Positions 17,991 to 27,586 of a stretch of 64,000 bases of DNA are shown in pieces (the first letter of the stretch is position 1; each line of letters begins with the position of its first letter). The stretch is from Bacillota bacterium. Lineage in GTDB: Bacteria > Bacillota > Bacilli > Paenibacillales > Paenibacillaceae. The stretch is taken from contig JAEWAQ010000009.1 in assembly GCA_023391635.1 (NCBI GenBank), positions 1 to 64,000 on the forward strand, read 5' to 3'. Made by a program: the position numbers and the translations under genes. The notes beneath the pieces are model-generated. The model was not told the DNA's origin and did not search any database. It saw only the letters and a list, made by a program, of their open reading frames with translations.

Positions 17991-18080
17991 CGCCGACCGC
18001 CAGCAACAGCGCACCTCAGTTGCCTTATTGCGGCCGGCTCCAGCATTTGAAGTGGTCAGTCGCCAACTCGTCGGCTACCT

Positions 18081-19679
18081 TTACACCATCCGCCCTACCT
18101 GGTCCGCATTCATGCCCGGTTCGAACGACAGCGGCGCGCCAGGCGCGGTCGGCGGCGCCGACGGCGTCTGCTGCATCCGCGACTTGCGGGACGGACGCTC
18201 CTTGCCCGTCCGGTCTTTCCAGGCGAGCAAGTCGTCGCGGTCCATAACGAGCATCTTTGGCCACAGCCGCTCGCCGTGTTCGCGCACTCGCTTCCCTCCA
18301 TCCGGATTGATCACGGACAGCATGAAACGCAAGTACAGATTGGTCGACCAAGCGAACAGCCCGCGCGGCAGCTCGAACGTCTGGAAGCCGAGCCCTTCCG
18401 AGCCCCGGTGGATCATCGACACGCCGTACAGCGCCGTCACCCGCTCTCCGTTCGGCGCAAGCTCGAGCGCGCGGGCCAGATCGGGCAATCCCCGCTCCAC
18501 TTCCCGCACGAGCCGAATCGCCGTATGGACGGACGAGCGCGCGTTCATGCCCATTTCGAACAGCATCTTGTTCTCGAAATGCATCTCCATGACATGATCG
18601 CCGGAACGCAGCGTCTTGCCGTCACGCAAGAGCACGTCTGCGCCGCTGTATTTGCGTATCCGGTAGTTGAATGAAGTGCCGTCTCCGACCGGCTTCAGCC
18701 GGAACAGAACATGAAAGACACGCTCCCACGCCATCCATAACGCGACGACAAGCCGCTTGAACAGCCCGATCCGGTGCACAGGCGCCGGATTACGGCGCGA
18801 TTCCGAAGGTTGGGTCGACGCGGACTTCGTTACGGAAAGGTCTGCGTCTCGCGTACTCTCCGACTCGCGGTTCGCTGCAGACAACGCCGTTCCCTTCGCT
18901 TCCGCCGCATCGACCGTATTTTCCGATTCCGAAGCAGCAGCCATCGCATGATCCTCCTGTCCGATCCGATTGTTCGCTTCCGTCAGCCGGATCATCTCGT
19001 CGATGCCGACGAAGCGGTACCCTTCCTGCCTGCCGTCTTCCAAAATCCGCTCCAGCGCCTTGATCATCTCACCCGGCGCTTCCTCGTCCGCGCCGAACGT
19101 CCGACCGCAATCGTGGAGCACGAATACTTCCCCCGGCTTCAGCTTCGGCCGCATCCGGCGGTACAGCTTCTGGGCGCCGACGCGAATGCGCCAATCCCCG
19201 AAGATCGATGTCCACAATACGATCTGCAGATGGCCGAGCCGCCGGTAATCGAACAAATTCACGATGCCCCACGGCGGGCGATAATAGACGGGACGAGCGC
19301 CCGTGATGCGCTTGATGACATCGGACGTTCGCAGGATTTGCTTCTTGACGGTCTTCGGACGCATGAGCCAGTTTGAATGATGAACGTAGTTATGAATGCC
19401 GATAACATGCCCTTCCCGATGGATGCGGGCCACGATGTCCGGGTGTTGCTCCGCATGGGAACCGACCAGGAAAAACGTGCACCTCGCCTGATAGCGCTTC
19501 AATAGATCGAGCAACTGCGGCGTATAGACCGGATCCGGCCCGTCATCGAACGTCAAGGCAATTTCCTGTTCCGCCCTGCCCCTCATGAATACGCGGAATC
19601 CGAATATTCGGCTGATCAAGGCCGGCAGCAATGCGTAAAACGTCATGAAGTAAAAGCCGATCCATAAAATGATTTCCAT
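18081..19679 (-). CDS. Polysaccharide deacetylase fused to a YkoP-like domain
   Basis: 532 aa. An N-terminal hydrophobic helix (3-25) anchors or exports it. Residues about 40-245 are a NodB/CE4 domain: catalytic D and first metal D in TFDDGPD, metal His in IHNYVHHSNW, RPPWG, and LHDCG with the catalytic His. Such enzymes remove N-acetyl or O-acetyl groups from cell-wall sugars outside the membrane. A low-complexity S/E/A-rich linker (about 245-300) leads to a C-terminal domain (about 330-500, with GDHVMEMHFENKMLFEMG) resembling YkoP, which is a separate protein in Bacillus. The start ATG at 19679 fits the hydrophobic N-terminus. Confidence 0.9.
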   Translation of the reverse strand: MEIILWIGFYFMTFYALLPALISRIFGFRVFMRGRAEQEIALTFDDGPDPVYTPQLLDLLKRYQARCTFFLVGSHAEQHPDIVARIHREGHVIGIHNYVHHSNWLMRPKTVKKQILRTSDVIKRITGARPVYYRPPWGIVNLFDYRRLGHLQIVLWTSIFGDWRIRVGAQKLYRRMRPKLKPGEVFVLHDCGRTFGADEEAPGEMIKALERILEDGRQEGYRFVGIDEMIRLTEANNRIGQEDHAMAAASESENTVDAAEAKGTALSAANRESESTRDADLSVTKSASTQPSESRRNPAPVHRIGLFKRLVVALWMAWERVFHVLFRLKPVGDGTSFNYRIRKYSGADVLLRDGKTLRSGDHVMEMHFENKMLFEMGMNARSSVHTAIRLVREVERGLPDLARALELAPNGERVTALYGVSMIHRGSEGLGFQTFELPRGLFAWSTNLYLRFMLSVINPDGGKRVREHGERLWPKMLVMDRDDLLAWKDRTGKERPSRKSRMQQTPSAPPTAPGAPLSFEPGMNADQVGRMV

Positions 19680-19850
19680 GCCTTCCCCACCATCTTGTAG
19701 CGAATTATTGTCGTAAGCGGTTCGTGCCTGTTCTCATTTTATCACACCTCGTCTGGGTTGGGGCAGGCGCTGCGTACTTTTTTATTGTTCGCAAACCTGT
19801 TATGATTTTCTAGACGACCTCATCCTACACGGACAAGGAGACCCGCTTTC

Positions 19851-21002
19851 ATGCTCTCTTTCTATCAGAAATATTGGCGCACCGCCTTCGACCTGGCCGT
19901 TCTCGCCTTCACGGTGTGGCTGACGATGTTCGTATTCAGCTATTTGTACAAGCTCGCCACCCCTGTCTTCCTCTCCTTCCTGATCTTCCTGTGCATCGAA
20001 CCGCTCGCCAAGCGGCTGAACCGCATCGGCCTGAAGAAGTCGATCGCCACGGCAATCAGCATGCTGATCTTCATCCTCGTCGTACTGAGCGTGCTTGCAG
20101 GGCTCGGGTATATGTTCTATTTGCAGATCGTTCAATTGAACGAGTCTTTGCCCAAGTATCAACGGCTGCTGACGGAACATGCGACGACGATCGCCGCCGA
20201 ATTGCAGTCCCGGTTCAAATCGTTGCCGCCGGACTGGTCGGAGCGCATCAGCGATATTTTCTCGACCGTCACGAAATGGGGCGGCTGGCTGGCCGAACAA
20301 CTATTGAACGGCCTTATCAGTTCGCTGAAATCCGTTTCTACTTGGGTGTTTAACTTCTCGATCGCGCTCGTGCTTGCTTATTTCCTGAGCCTTGAGATCA
20401 ACACGTGGAAAAAACTCGGCTCCGAGCGCTCGCCCAAGACGCTGCGCGCGGCATTCAACTTTCTGCGGACGAATGTGTTCAAAGGAATTGCCGGCTATCT
20501 AAAAGCACAAGGCATCTTGATCAGCGTGACGTTCGTCGTCGTGTTTGTCGCTCTGCTGCTCCTGGGTGTACGCAACGCGTTCGCCGTCTCGCTACTCGCG
20601 GCCATATTCGATATTTTGCCGCTGCTGGGCGTGCAGACGCTATTCATTCCCTGGATCATTTACCTGTTCATCGTCGGCGACAACGAGCTGGGCATCTGGC
20701 TGACGGTATTGCTGGTCGTCGTGAATACGACCCGGCAGTTTCTCGAACCGCGCATTACCGGACAGACGGTCGGCGTATCCGCCTTTACGATGCTGGCGTT
20801 CGCGATGGTATCGATGTCGTTGTTCGGAGTCGCAGGCTTGATTCTCGCCCCGATCCTGATGATATTGCTTAAAGCCTTGTACGATCAAGGTTACCTCAAG
20901 CGCTGGATTCGTCTCCCGCGCGACGAATTCACGATATCGCCGCTCGAGCCGCAGCACGCGGCGCCGGACGGGGCTGATCCAGATAAAGGATCCGCTCCAT
21001 AA
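19851..21002 (+). CDS. AI-2E family transporter, first copy
   Basis: 383 aa; AAGGAGA lies eight to ten bases before the ATG. Hydrophobic helices at both ends and a large soluble loop (about 85-160) between them are characteristic. The family motif near FDILPLLGVQTLFIPWIIY and the PRITGQTVGVSAFTMLAFAM block place it with PerM/YtvI-type proteins, seven to eight membrane helices. Substrates of most members are unproven; some are Na+/H+ antiporters. Its 3' end overlaps the convergent PBP gene by 74 bases. A second, distinct AI-2E gene lies before alaS. Confidence 0.9.
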   Translation: MLSFYQKYWRTAFDLAVLAFTVWLTMFVFSYLYKLATPVFLSFLIFLCIEPLAKRLNRIGLKKSIATAISMLIFILVVLSVLAGLGYMFYLQIVQLNESLPKYQRLLTEHATTIAAELQSRFKSLPPDWSERISDIFSTVTKWGGWLAEQLLNGLISSLKSVSTWVFNFSIALVLAYFLSLEINTWKKLGSERSPKTLRAAFNFLRTNVFKGIAGYLKAQGILISVTFVVVFVALLLLGVRNAFAVSLLAAIFDILPLLGVQTLFIPWIIYLFIVGDNELGIWLTVLLVVVNTTRQFLEPRITGQTVGVSAFTMLAFAMVSMSLFGVAGLILAPILMILLKALYDQGYLKRWIRLPRDEFTISPLEPQHAAPDGADPDKGSAP

Positions 21003-22773
21003 TATCGCCGAACACCGCCGCAGCGCGATTGCGAAGGCCGTCGCGCTGCGCCTGGATCAGCACCGCAACTGCGTAGCGCGGCTTGCCAGTGGCCGGACCG
21101 AATCCGACGAACCAGTGGTCGTTCTGGCCCTGCCATTTTCCCGCCAGCTCGGCCGTGCCCGACTTGCCGGCCAACGGCCACTTCGACGAGGCCAGCGCGC
21201 GCCTAGCCGTGCCTTCCGTCACGACCGCGCGCATCGCCTCAAGCACCGCTTCGGCTGTCTGCGACCGGATATGCCCGTAAACGGACGGCAGCGATTGCCG
21301 CGGCAGCTTCGCCATCGTCCCGCCGTCTGAATAGCGAATTTCCGATACGAGCCGCGGGGCGAACGCCCGTCCTCCATGCAGCAGCGTGACGACCATGTTC
21401 GCGGCTTGCAGCGGCGTCATCCGCACATCCCGCTGGCCGATGCCGGTCCCCGTTCGCACGCCTCCGTCACGGTATGCGGACTGCTTGTCCGGGAAAATCG
21501 CACCTGCCTCCTCTTCCTCCAGCAAACGCAGCGGCTTGCCGTCCATGAAAGCATCCGTCGCCCAGCCGACTCTTCGGCCCAGTCCGAGCCGCTGCGCCGT
21601 AATCTGAATCCAAGCCGGGTCCATCTGCTCCGCCAACGCCGCGAAAGCCACATTGCAGGATTCGGCGAAAGCCTCCTGGAGAGACAGTTCCCCGTGGCCT
21701 GCATGCTTCCAGCATTTCAAGCCGTATCGGCCATAAGCGCCGTTACAATGGAATAGGGTGCCCGAATGGGCCGCACCCGACTCCAGGGCGGCCGCCATCG
21801 TGACCGTCTTGAATACCGATCCCGGCGCATAGGCCGTAATGGCGCGGTTGCGCTCGTCCGTTCCTTTCGACCCGATGCGCATCGGGTCGAAAGACGGCAG
21901 CGATACCATCGCCAATATGTCAGCGTCCGTGGCATCCAGCACGACGGCAGCGCCCATGCGAATGCCGGCGTCTGTCATCGCTTGCTGCGTCGCGCGCTGG
22001 ATGGCCGCATCGAGCGTCGTTCGCACTTGCAGCGGATAGTGCGGGTTGTCCGGCGATTTCGTGCGCATGCCAAGACCTGCCAACGGCCGCTTCGCCGCAT
22101 CCGTCACCTGGTAGACCTCAGTCGGGCCCACGCCGCGCAAGAGCCGGTCCAGCGATTTCTCCAGGCCGGCGCCGCCGATCGCATCCGATAATTTCATGCT
22201 GCGGCTTGCCACCCGGTCTCCGTACAGGCGCGCCAACCTTGCCGGATCCTGAGAGATATAACCGATCGCATGCAGGGGCACAAGCGAGGCCGGATATCGA
22301 ATGCGATACGGAAGCACCGATACCCCGAACAAGTCGGCATTCCGAATCACGGATGCCTGCCTCTCTGTAAGGCTGTCAGGTGAAGCGGAAGATCGGCTTG
22401 ACCGCCTCCATGCCTGCGGCGATTCAATGCCGCGCAGCCAACGCTCAAGCGTCGGCAAATCCGCGTCAAGCGAATCGGCGACTTGCCGCAGCGCCTGGTC
22501 CGTGCCGCGCGGCATGCCGAATGCGGGAAAAGCGACCATCGCCTGCACGACATCGCCTGTCAGAGGCGTGCCGTTGCGGTCGATGAACTGTCCTCTCCCG
22601 TCGTCTACCGCGAACGCATCAGACCTTTGATGCACGGCGTTCGCGGATACGGCTGCTTTCCGACCGTTACCGATGCCCAGCTGCGCCCAGGCGAGCCGGA
22701 TGCAGAGCACGCCGAACAGCAGTGCGATCAACAGCAGGCCGAGCACCAATCTTCTCGTTCTGGCTTGATCCAT
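20929..22773 (-). CDS. Class B penicillin-binding protein (peptidoglycan transpeptidase)
   Basis: 614 aa with one N-terminal membrane helix (8-28) and an outside catalytic part. Transpeptidase motifs: SxxK in APGSVFKTV (near residue 325), SxN in ESCNVAF, and KSG in AGKSGTAEL (near 540). N-terminal region resembles the PBP dimer domain. It cross-links cell-wall peptides outside the membrane. It is smaller than Bacillus PBP2b or SpoVD and lacks PASTA modules, so it may be a sporulation- or division-specific variant; this is not decided by sequence. It overlaps the convergent AI-2E gene. Confidence 0.92.
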   Translation of the reverse strand: MDQARTRRLVLGLLLIALLFGVLCIRLAWAQLGIGNGRKAAVSANAVHQRSDAFAVDDGRGQFIDRNGTPLTGDVVQAMVAFPAFGMPRGTDQALRQVADSLDADLPTLERWLRGIESPQAWRRSSRSSASPDSLTERQASVIRNADLFGVSVLPYRIRYPASLVPLHAIGYISQDPARLARLYGDRVASRSMKLSDAIGGAGLEKSLDRLLRGVGPTEVYQVTDAAKRPLAGLGMRTKSPDNPHYPLQVRTTLDAAIQRATQQAMTDAGIRMGAAVVLDATDADILAMVSLPSFDPMRIGSKGTDERNRAITAYAPGSVFKTVTMAAALESGAAHSGTLFHCNGAYGRYGLKCWKHAGHGELSLQEAFAESCNVAFAALAEQMDPAWIQITAQRLGLGRRVGWATDAFMDGKPLRLLEEEEAGAIFPDKQSAYRDGGVRTGTGIGQRDVRMTPLQAANMVVTLLHGGRAFAPRLVSEIRYSDGGTMAKLPRQSLPSVYGHIRSQTAEAVLEAMRAVVTEGTARRALASSKWPLAGKSGTAELAGKWQGQNDHWFVGFGPATGKPRYAVAVLIQAQRDGLRNRAAAVFGDIMERILYLDQPRPAPRAAARAAIS

Positions 22774-22831
22774 GCAACAGGATGCCCCCGTTCCTCTCTC
22801 TCCCCCTATTATTGCCCATTATGCACGCAAA

Positions 22832-22873
22832 GAAGCCGCCCAAAGAGGCGATTATCGCGCCTCGGGCGGCTTC
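22832..22873 (-). terminator. Terminator after the chemotaxis receptor
   Basis: A 10-bp perfect stem GAAGCCGCCC (22832-22841) with 22864-22873, with an inner GGCG/CGCC pairing, lies 28 bases past the receptor stop. On the minus strand TTTG follows, a short T-tail. Confidence 0.75.
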
Positions 22874-22900
22874 GAATGCAATATTCATGCGATGGAATAA

Positions 22901-25012
22901 TCAGTTCACCGTGAACCGGGCAAGCGATTCGCGCAGTTCCTTGGACACCGTCTCCAGTCGGTTGGACAATTGCACGAGCCCGTCGCTGATGCTCATTTGC
23001 TCATTGCTGAGCGAAGCGACTTCTTCCGACGTAGCGGAAGCTTGCTGAGCGACCGCGCTCACATTGGTCATGGCCAGCGATAGCGTAGATTGGGCTTCTT
23101 CCAGGTGGCGAACGGATTCCGTCGCCGAATCGAGCCTTCCAACGAAGCCGCTCATATTCTCCTGAACGGCGACGAAGATCTCGTTGGCTTCACGGACGGA
23201 TTCGATTTGCTCCTTGAAGATCGGATAAGCTTCCGACAAGACGGAAACGGTCTCGTCGATCTCGCGCCCGATTGTCTCGACGATGTTGCCGACGACGCCG
23301 ATCGATTGACGCGACTGGTCGGCCAATTTGCGAATCTCGTCGGCGACGACCATGAAGCCTTTGCCGGCCGCGCCGGCGCGAGCCGCTTCGATCGTCGCAT
23401 TCAGGGACAGAATGTTCGTCTGCTTGGAGACGTTGCCCATGACGTCGAGAATCTTGCGGATAGAGCCGGTGCTTTCCTTCAGCTTGTCGACCTTGTCGAC
23501 CATCGAACGGGTCATCTCTTCCGTCTGCCCCGTCTTGACCGTTAACGTCCCCATGTAGCTGGAGCCTCGCTGCGATGCTTGGTCGACTTCGCCAGCTGCT
23601 TGACCCATCTGGACGTTCGAGTCGATGACGGATTGCACCTGTTCGCCGATGCGAATCGTCAGATCGCTGCCTCTCTCGGATTCGACAGCCAGGTTCGTCG
23701 CTCCGCTGGCAATCTCCTCGGTGGCAATCGCGATCTCCTTCGCTGCGGTTGCCGTCTTGCGAGAAGCGTCCGTCAGCGATGCAGCCGTGTCCAGCACTTC
23801 TCGCGCGGATTGATTCGTCTTGCGCACCAGGCCGGTGATTTCTTCCATCATCCGGTTGAAGCTGACCGCGACCTGTCCGATCTCGTCCTTCTGACGAATG
23901 GACGAACGCACCGTCAGATTGCCCTTCTCGCCTTCATTCATCAGCGTGCGAAGCTGTCCGAGCGGACGGGCTACCGTGACGACGACCAGCAGCCCGATCG
24001 CGCCTGCAATGGCGACGGCCACGATACACATAATAATTGTCAGGTTGCGGATTTGCTTGGCGTCTTTAACGAGCTCCGATACCGGGATGTTCCCGATCAG
24101 TTGCCAGCCGTTCGCCGTAATCGTTCCTGCCGACGAGAGGGATTCAACGCCTCCGATGGTCAGCGTCTCCGAACCGTTCGGCAGCTTGCTCTCATACGAT
24201 GTGCCGAGCTTGGCATCTTCCGGCCCGAATACGATCATTCCATCGTTCGAGACGATGTACGCCGATCCGTCCTCCCCGAACCGAACATCTTCCATCTCTT
24301 TTTTCAAAGCATCTACTTTAATCTCCATAAGCAGCAAGGTTGGCTTGCCTTGATTCAGCAAACGTCCGACGGCGAATGCGGCTATCGAATCTTTGCCGCC
24401 AAGTCCGCCAATTTGCGTCGGATTCCATACCGCCCGGCCGTTCTCGCTCTTGATCTTCTCGACATACGGCGATTGCAGAAGCTTCTCGACATCGGATATG
24501 CTTCCGCCGGTCACGATCGGATTTGTTTGGCCTTCGAGCGGAATAAGCATGATTGAGGAAATCGTCGAATCCGCCATGCTCACCCGATTCAGCTTGTCCG
24601 ACAGCTTGCGCGACGTATCGAATTTCTCGAAGTCGTCCTTGGATACCGCCAAAGTGCCGAGCTGGCTCATAAATTCGCTGTCCGTGATGAATTGCAGCGT
24701 CTGCTTCTCGTAATTGGCCAACATCAAGCTCAGCTTGCCTGCAGTTTGCTGCGCGGTCTGAACACTGGCTTCCGCCACTTTGGACTTGATGATCGTCCTG
24801 GATTTGTCGTAGGAAAACACGCCGAGCAAAATGACGCATAGCAGAATGCTGCAAATAATCATAAGGAACAGCTTCATCCCGACGGAACGAATCGGACTTT
24901 CCAGCTTCGTTCCCTTGAACTGCTCTCCCAGCTTCTGCCCGAGTCCGCCAGCTGCCTGCGCTCCTTTCTTCCAGTTCTTCACATCCAACCAATCACGCCA
25001 CGTCTTCTTCAT
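22901..25012 (-). CDS. Methyl-accepting chemotaxis protein with Cache-type sensor
   Basis: 703 aa from ATG 25012 (MKKTWRDWLD), with GGAGGG upstream. An unusual 46-residue cytosolic lead precedes helix TM1 (47-66). An extracellular sensor of about 270 residues follows, resembling dCache_1 (YIVSNDGMIVFGPEDAKLG). TM2 (about 335-358), a HAMP domain and the long cytoplasmic signalling coiled coil come next. The hairpin tip is NILSLNATIEAARAGAAGKG, binding CheA/CheW. The ligand is unknown. It is transcribed alone, with a terminator after it. Confidence 0.95.
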   Translation of the reverse strand: MKKTWRDWLDVKNWKKGAQAAGGLGQKLGEQFKGTKLESPIRSVGMKLFLMIICSILLCVILLGVFSYDKSRTIIKSKVAEASVQTAQQTAGKLSLMLANYEKQTLQFITDSEFMSQLGTLAVSKDDFEKFDTSRKLSDKLNRVSMADSTISSIMLIPLEGQTNPIVTGGSISDVEKLLQSPYVEKIKSENGRAVWNPTQIGGLGGKDSIAAFAVGRLLNQGKPTLLLMEIKVDALKKEMEDVRFGEDGSAYIVSNDGMIVFGPEDAKLGTSYESKLPNGSETLTIGGVESLSSAGTITANGWQLIGNIPVSELVKDAKQIRNLTIIMCIVAVAIAGAIGLLVVVTVARPLGQLRTLMNEGEKGNLTVRSSIRQKDEIGQVAVSFNRMMEEITGLVRKTNQSAREVLDTAASLTDASRKTATAAKEIAIATEEIASGATNLAVESERGSDLTIRIGEQVQSVIDSNVQMGQAAGEVDQASQRGSSYMGTLTVKTGQTEEMTRSMVDKVDKLKESTGSIRKILDVMGNVSKQTNILSLNATIEAARAGAAGKGFMVVADEIRKLADQSRQSIGVVGNIVETIGREIDETVSVLSEAYPIFKEQIESVREANEIFVAVQENMSGFVGRLDSATESVRHLEEAQSTLSLAMTNVSAVAQQASATSEEVASLSNEQMSISDGLVQLSNRLETVSKELRESLARFTVN

Positions 25013-25065
25013 CTGGTTATGTATCCCTCCGGCTTCATTGTGACGAATCACATAAGTAACGCGTC

Positions 25066-25148
25066 AAGAAACTGTCCAATTTCCGGTAGCCATCCATTCT
25101 GCTGCCCGCATGCTGTATCGACTATCTGAGTAAATTCGACAGTTTCTC
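25066..25148. repeat. Imperfect terminal inverted repeats, MITE-like 83-bp element
   Basis: AAGAAACTGTCCAATTTCC at 25066-25084 and, on the opposite strand, GAGAAACTGTCGAATTTAC at 25148-25130 match at 16 of 19 positions, facing inward. They frame an 83-bp stretch between the receptor start and the U32 gene stop. It could be a tiny transposon-derived element or a pair of operator sites. No clear target duplication is seen. Confidence 0.5.
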
Positions 25149-25227
25149 GAAAAATCCTTTAGCGAATCGCAACAATTTTTAGCCTTTCAACCGTGCAGTC
25201 CGCGATTGAATATCGCCTTCTGCGCCA

Positions 25228-26481
25228 TCACCCTGTTCGTTTGCGCATCAAATCCAGCGGCGCGACCGGCTCAATGGTACGCATCCTGATCGATTGCAGC
25301 GGATGGCGCGCGACGTCTAGTTGATTGCCGTTCTCGTCTTCCAGTTCGCTGACGAGTTGGGTAAAGCGGCGTCCGCCGGGACCGATGAATTCCACCTGCA
25401 TGCCCGGTCGGAAAGGGCTGCGCTGCTGGATCGTCGCCATTCCGGACTCCGCGTTGTAGCCTGTCACGACCGCAGCGAAATCGTATGGAGCCGGCTTCTC
25501 CTCCGGTTCGTAGATGTGCTCGGCAGCGCCGGGCGTACCGTAGAAAAAACCGGTATTAAGCGGACGATTGGCCGCTTTTCCGATCTCATCTACCCATTCC
25601 TGGCGCAGCGAATACCCAACCGGATCGCCAAAATAGGCGTCGATCGCTTGCCGGTACGCGTTCACGACCGATGCCACGTAGTGTACGCTCTTCATTCGAC
25701 CTTCGATCTTGAAGCTGTCCACGCCGGCTTCGATCAAATCGGGCAGATGCTCGATCATGCACAGATCCTTGGAGCTCATCGTGAACAGATTTTGCCCCGG
25801 CTCCGATACCGTTTGGTCGTCGGCATGCAAATCGTATTTCCATCGGCACGACTGGCAGCAGCCCCCCCGATTCGAATCGCGGTCGGTAAAATGGTTGGAC
25901 AGCACGCACCGACCCGACACCGATGAGCACATGGCGCCATGCACGAAAACTTCGATTTCGATGCCCGTCTTGGCTTTGATCTCGCGAATTTCGGCCATCG
26001 TCGCTTCCCGCGCCAGCACGACGCGAGGCAAGCCTTCTTCCTGCCAGAACCGCACTGCCTGCCAGTTCATTGTCGACTGCTGCGTGCTGAGATGCACTTC
26101 GAGTCCGGGCGCTTCGCGCTGGGCCGTCTCCACAATCACCGGATCCGCCGTAATGATGGCGGCGATGCCGACGCTCTCCAGCTGCTTCAAGTATTCCGCG
26201 ATGCCCGCGAGATCTTCTTCGTGCGCGTAAATATTCGTCGCCGCGAACACCTTCGCGCCGTAACGCCGGGCAAATTCGACGCCTTCGCGCATCTGCTCGA
26301 AGCTGAAGTTGTCGGCGTTCGAGCGCAGCCCGTATTTCTGGCCTCCAATGTATACGGCATCGGCCCCGTAGTGGATGGCGAACTTGAGCTTCTCCAGGCT
26401 GCCGGCCGGCGCCAGCAACTCCGGCTTGGCAAGCCGCACGCGACGTCCGGTCCCCGCTTGCCCATGCTGGATCAATGTCAT
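25228..26481 (-). CDS. U32-family tRNA hydroxylation protein, TrhP2-type (YrrO)
   Basis: 417 aa from ATG 26481, with AGGAGG nine bases upstream. It begins KPELLAPAGSLEKLKFAIHY and carries the U32 signature EVFVHGAMCSSVSGRC, followed by Cys in GGCCQSCRW that likely bind an Fe-S or other metal centre. Homologues YrrN/YrrO (TrhP) are required for prephenate-dependent 5-hydroxyuridine in tRNA wobble positions; older annotation calls them collagenase-like peptidases. It follows the partner gene by 26 bases. Confidence 0.93.
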   Translation of the reverse strand: MTLIQHGQAGTGRRVRLAKPELLAPAGSLEKLKFAIHYGADAVYIGGQKYGLRSNADNFSFEQMREGVEFARRYGAKVFAATNIYAHEEDLAGIAEYLKQLESVGIAAIITADPVIVETAQREAPGLEVHLSTQQSTMNWQAVRFWQEEGLPRVVLAREATMAEIREIKAKTGIEIEVFVHGAMCSSVSGRCVLSNHFTDRDSNRGGCCQSCRWKYDLHADDQTVSEPGQNLFTMSSKDLCMIEHLPDLIEAGVDSFKIEGRMKSVHYVASVVNAYRQAIDAYFGDPVGYSLRQEWVDEIGKAANRPLNTGFFYGTPGAAEHIYEPEEKPAPYDFAAVVTGYNAESGMATIQQRSPFRPGMQVEFIGPGGRRFTQLVSELEDENGNQLDVARHPLQSIRMRTIEPVAPLDLMRKRTG

Positions 26482-26507
26482 CGTAATCGTCCTCCTCTCT
26501 TCCGTGA

Positions 26508-27446
26508 TCAATAAACTTGCTCTTTGTACAGAAATCCGAATCCGAGCTCACGCTGCGGGTCTTGCAGCAACCTGATCGCAGCCATCCATGCCGGGTCTTC
26601 GCGATAAGCCTCGCCGTCTTCCGCCAGCCGGTCCAACGCCGCCCGATAGGAGCGGAGCACCGTCAAGTTGTATTCTTCCGGCTTCAACAGCGATTCCACA
26701 TACAAGCTGTCTGCGCCGACAGCCAACAAGTCCGGTAAAGCTTCGAGCAGGCAAATGTCGCCGGAGCTCATCACATGCGTACCGGAAGCGTCCTCGTAGA
26801 CGGGGAAGCGCTCATCGGGTCTTTCGACTTCAATCAAATACGTGCCTTGATCGGGACCGAAATCCCGCAATGACGCCTCGCGCCCGAGGTGCAGCATGTA
26901 GCTCTGCAGCAGGTTGCGGTGAGAATAGTAAATATTCGTCATTCCATGAACTTGCACCTGGATTTGCAGACCGGTACCGCGTTTGAAGCCTATGATCTCC
27001 TCTTCGTTCAGCTCCCGCGCGAGCACGGCACGAACGGCGCCGCGCCGCCCCCAGTAGTTCGCGGTCGCCGAGTTCGTGCCCGTCATCTCGGCGTTCCAAT
27101 GAAGCGGAATGCCCGGCGCGGCTTCGCGCGCGTTCAGCAGCACCGCCGGATCGCCGAAGACGATCGCGTCGGCCCCTGCTTCGGCAACGGCATGCAAATA
27201 AGCAGGCAGCGCGGCCAGTTCGTCGTTGCGAAACAGCTTGTTGAGATTGACGTAGGCTTTGGCGCCCAGCCGATGCGCGCGGGACACGGCTTCGGCGAGC
27301 TGCCCCGCGAGGATGGCGCCCGGCTGCCGCATGCCGAACCCGGGCTCGCCGATGAGTACGGCGTCAGCCCCGGCTTGAATAAAGCGTTCCGCTTGCTCGA
27401 TCGAGCCTGCGGCGATAAGCAACTCCGGCTTCCGTGCGGTAGACAT
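26508..27446 (-). CDS. U32-family tRNA hydroxylation protein, TrhP1-type (YrrN)
   Basis: 312 aa; ATG with GGAGG nine bases upstream. N-terminus RKPELLIAAGSIEQAERFIQ is the U32 TIM-barrel start. It is shorter than its neighbour and lacks the C-terminal beta domain. The signature is weaker, with QVQVHGMTNIYYSHRNLL in place of HGA-x-C and no Cys cluster, as in other YrrN-type subunits. It most likely works with the 417-aa protein on tRNA. The methylase gene trmR, found in this operon in Bacillus subtilis, is absent here. Confidence 0.9.
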   Translation of the reverse strand: MSTARKPELLIAAGSIEQAERFIQAGADAVLIGEPGFGMRQPGAILAGQLAEAVSRAHRLGAKAYVNLNKLFRNDELAALPAYLHAVAEAGADAIVFGDPAVLLNAREAAPGIPLHWNAEMTGTNSATANYWGRRGAVRAVLARELNEEEIIGFKRGTGLQIQVQVHGMTNIYYSHRNLLQSYMLHLGREASLRDFGPDQGTYLIEVERPDERFPVYEDASGTHVMSSGDICLLEALPDLLAVGADSLYVESLLKPEEYNLTVLRSYRAALDRLAEDGEAYREDPAWMAAIRLLQDPQRELGFGFLYKEQVY

Positions 27447-27586
27447 GCAGATGCACCTCCGATAAGTCCGCGACCCGGCATCCCGCGTTCGCTTTCTGCT
27501 GGCGCAGGCCGCAAAGCAACGTTCATGCCGGGTCGGGCGACGATATTCCGATTACCATCCATTTCGGATGGTTGAGCCGTTTATTC

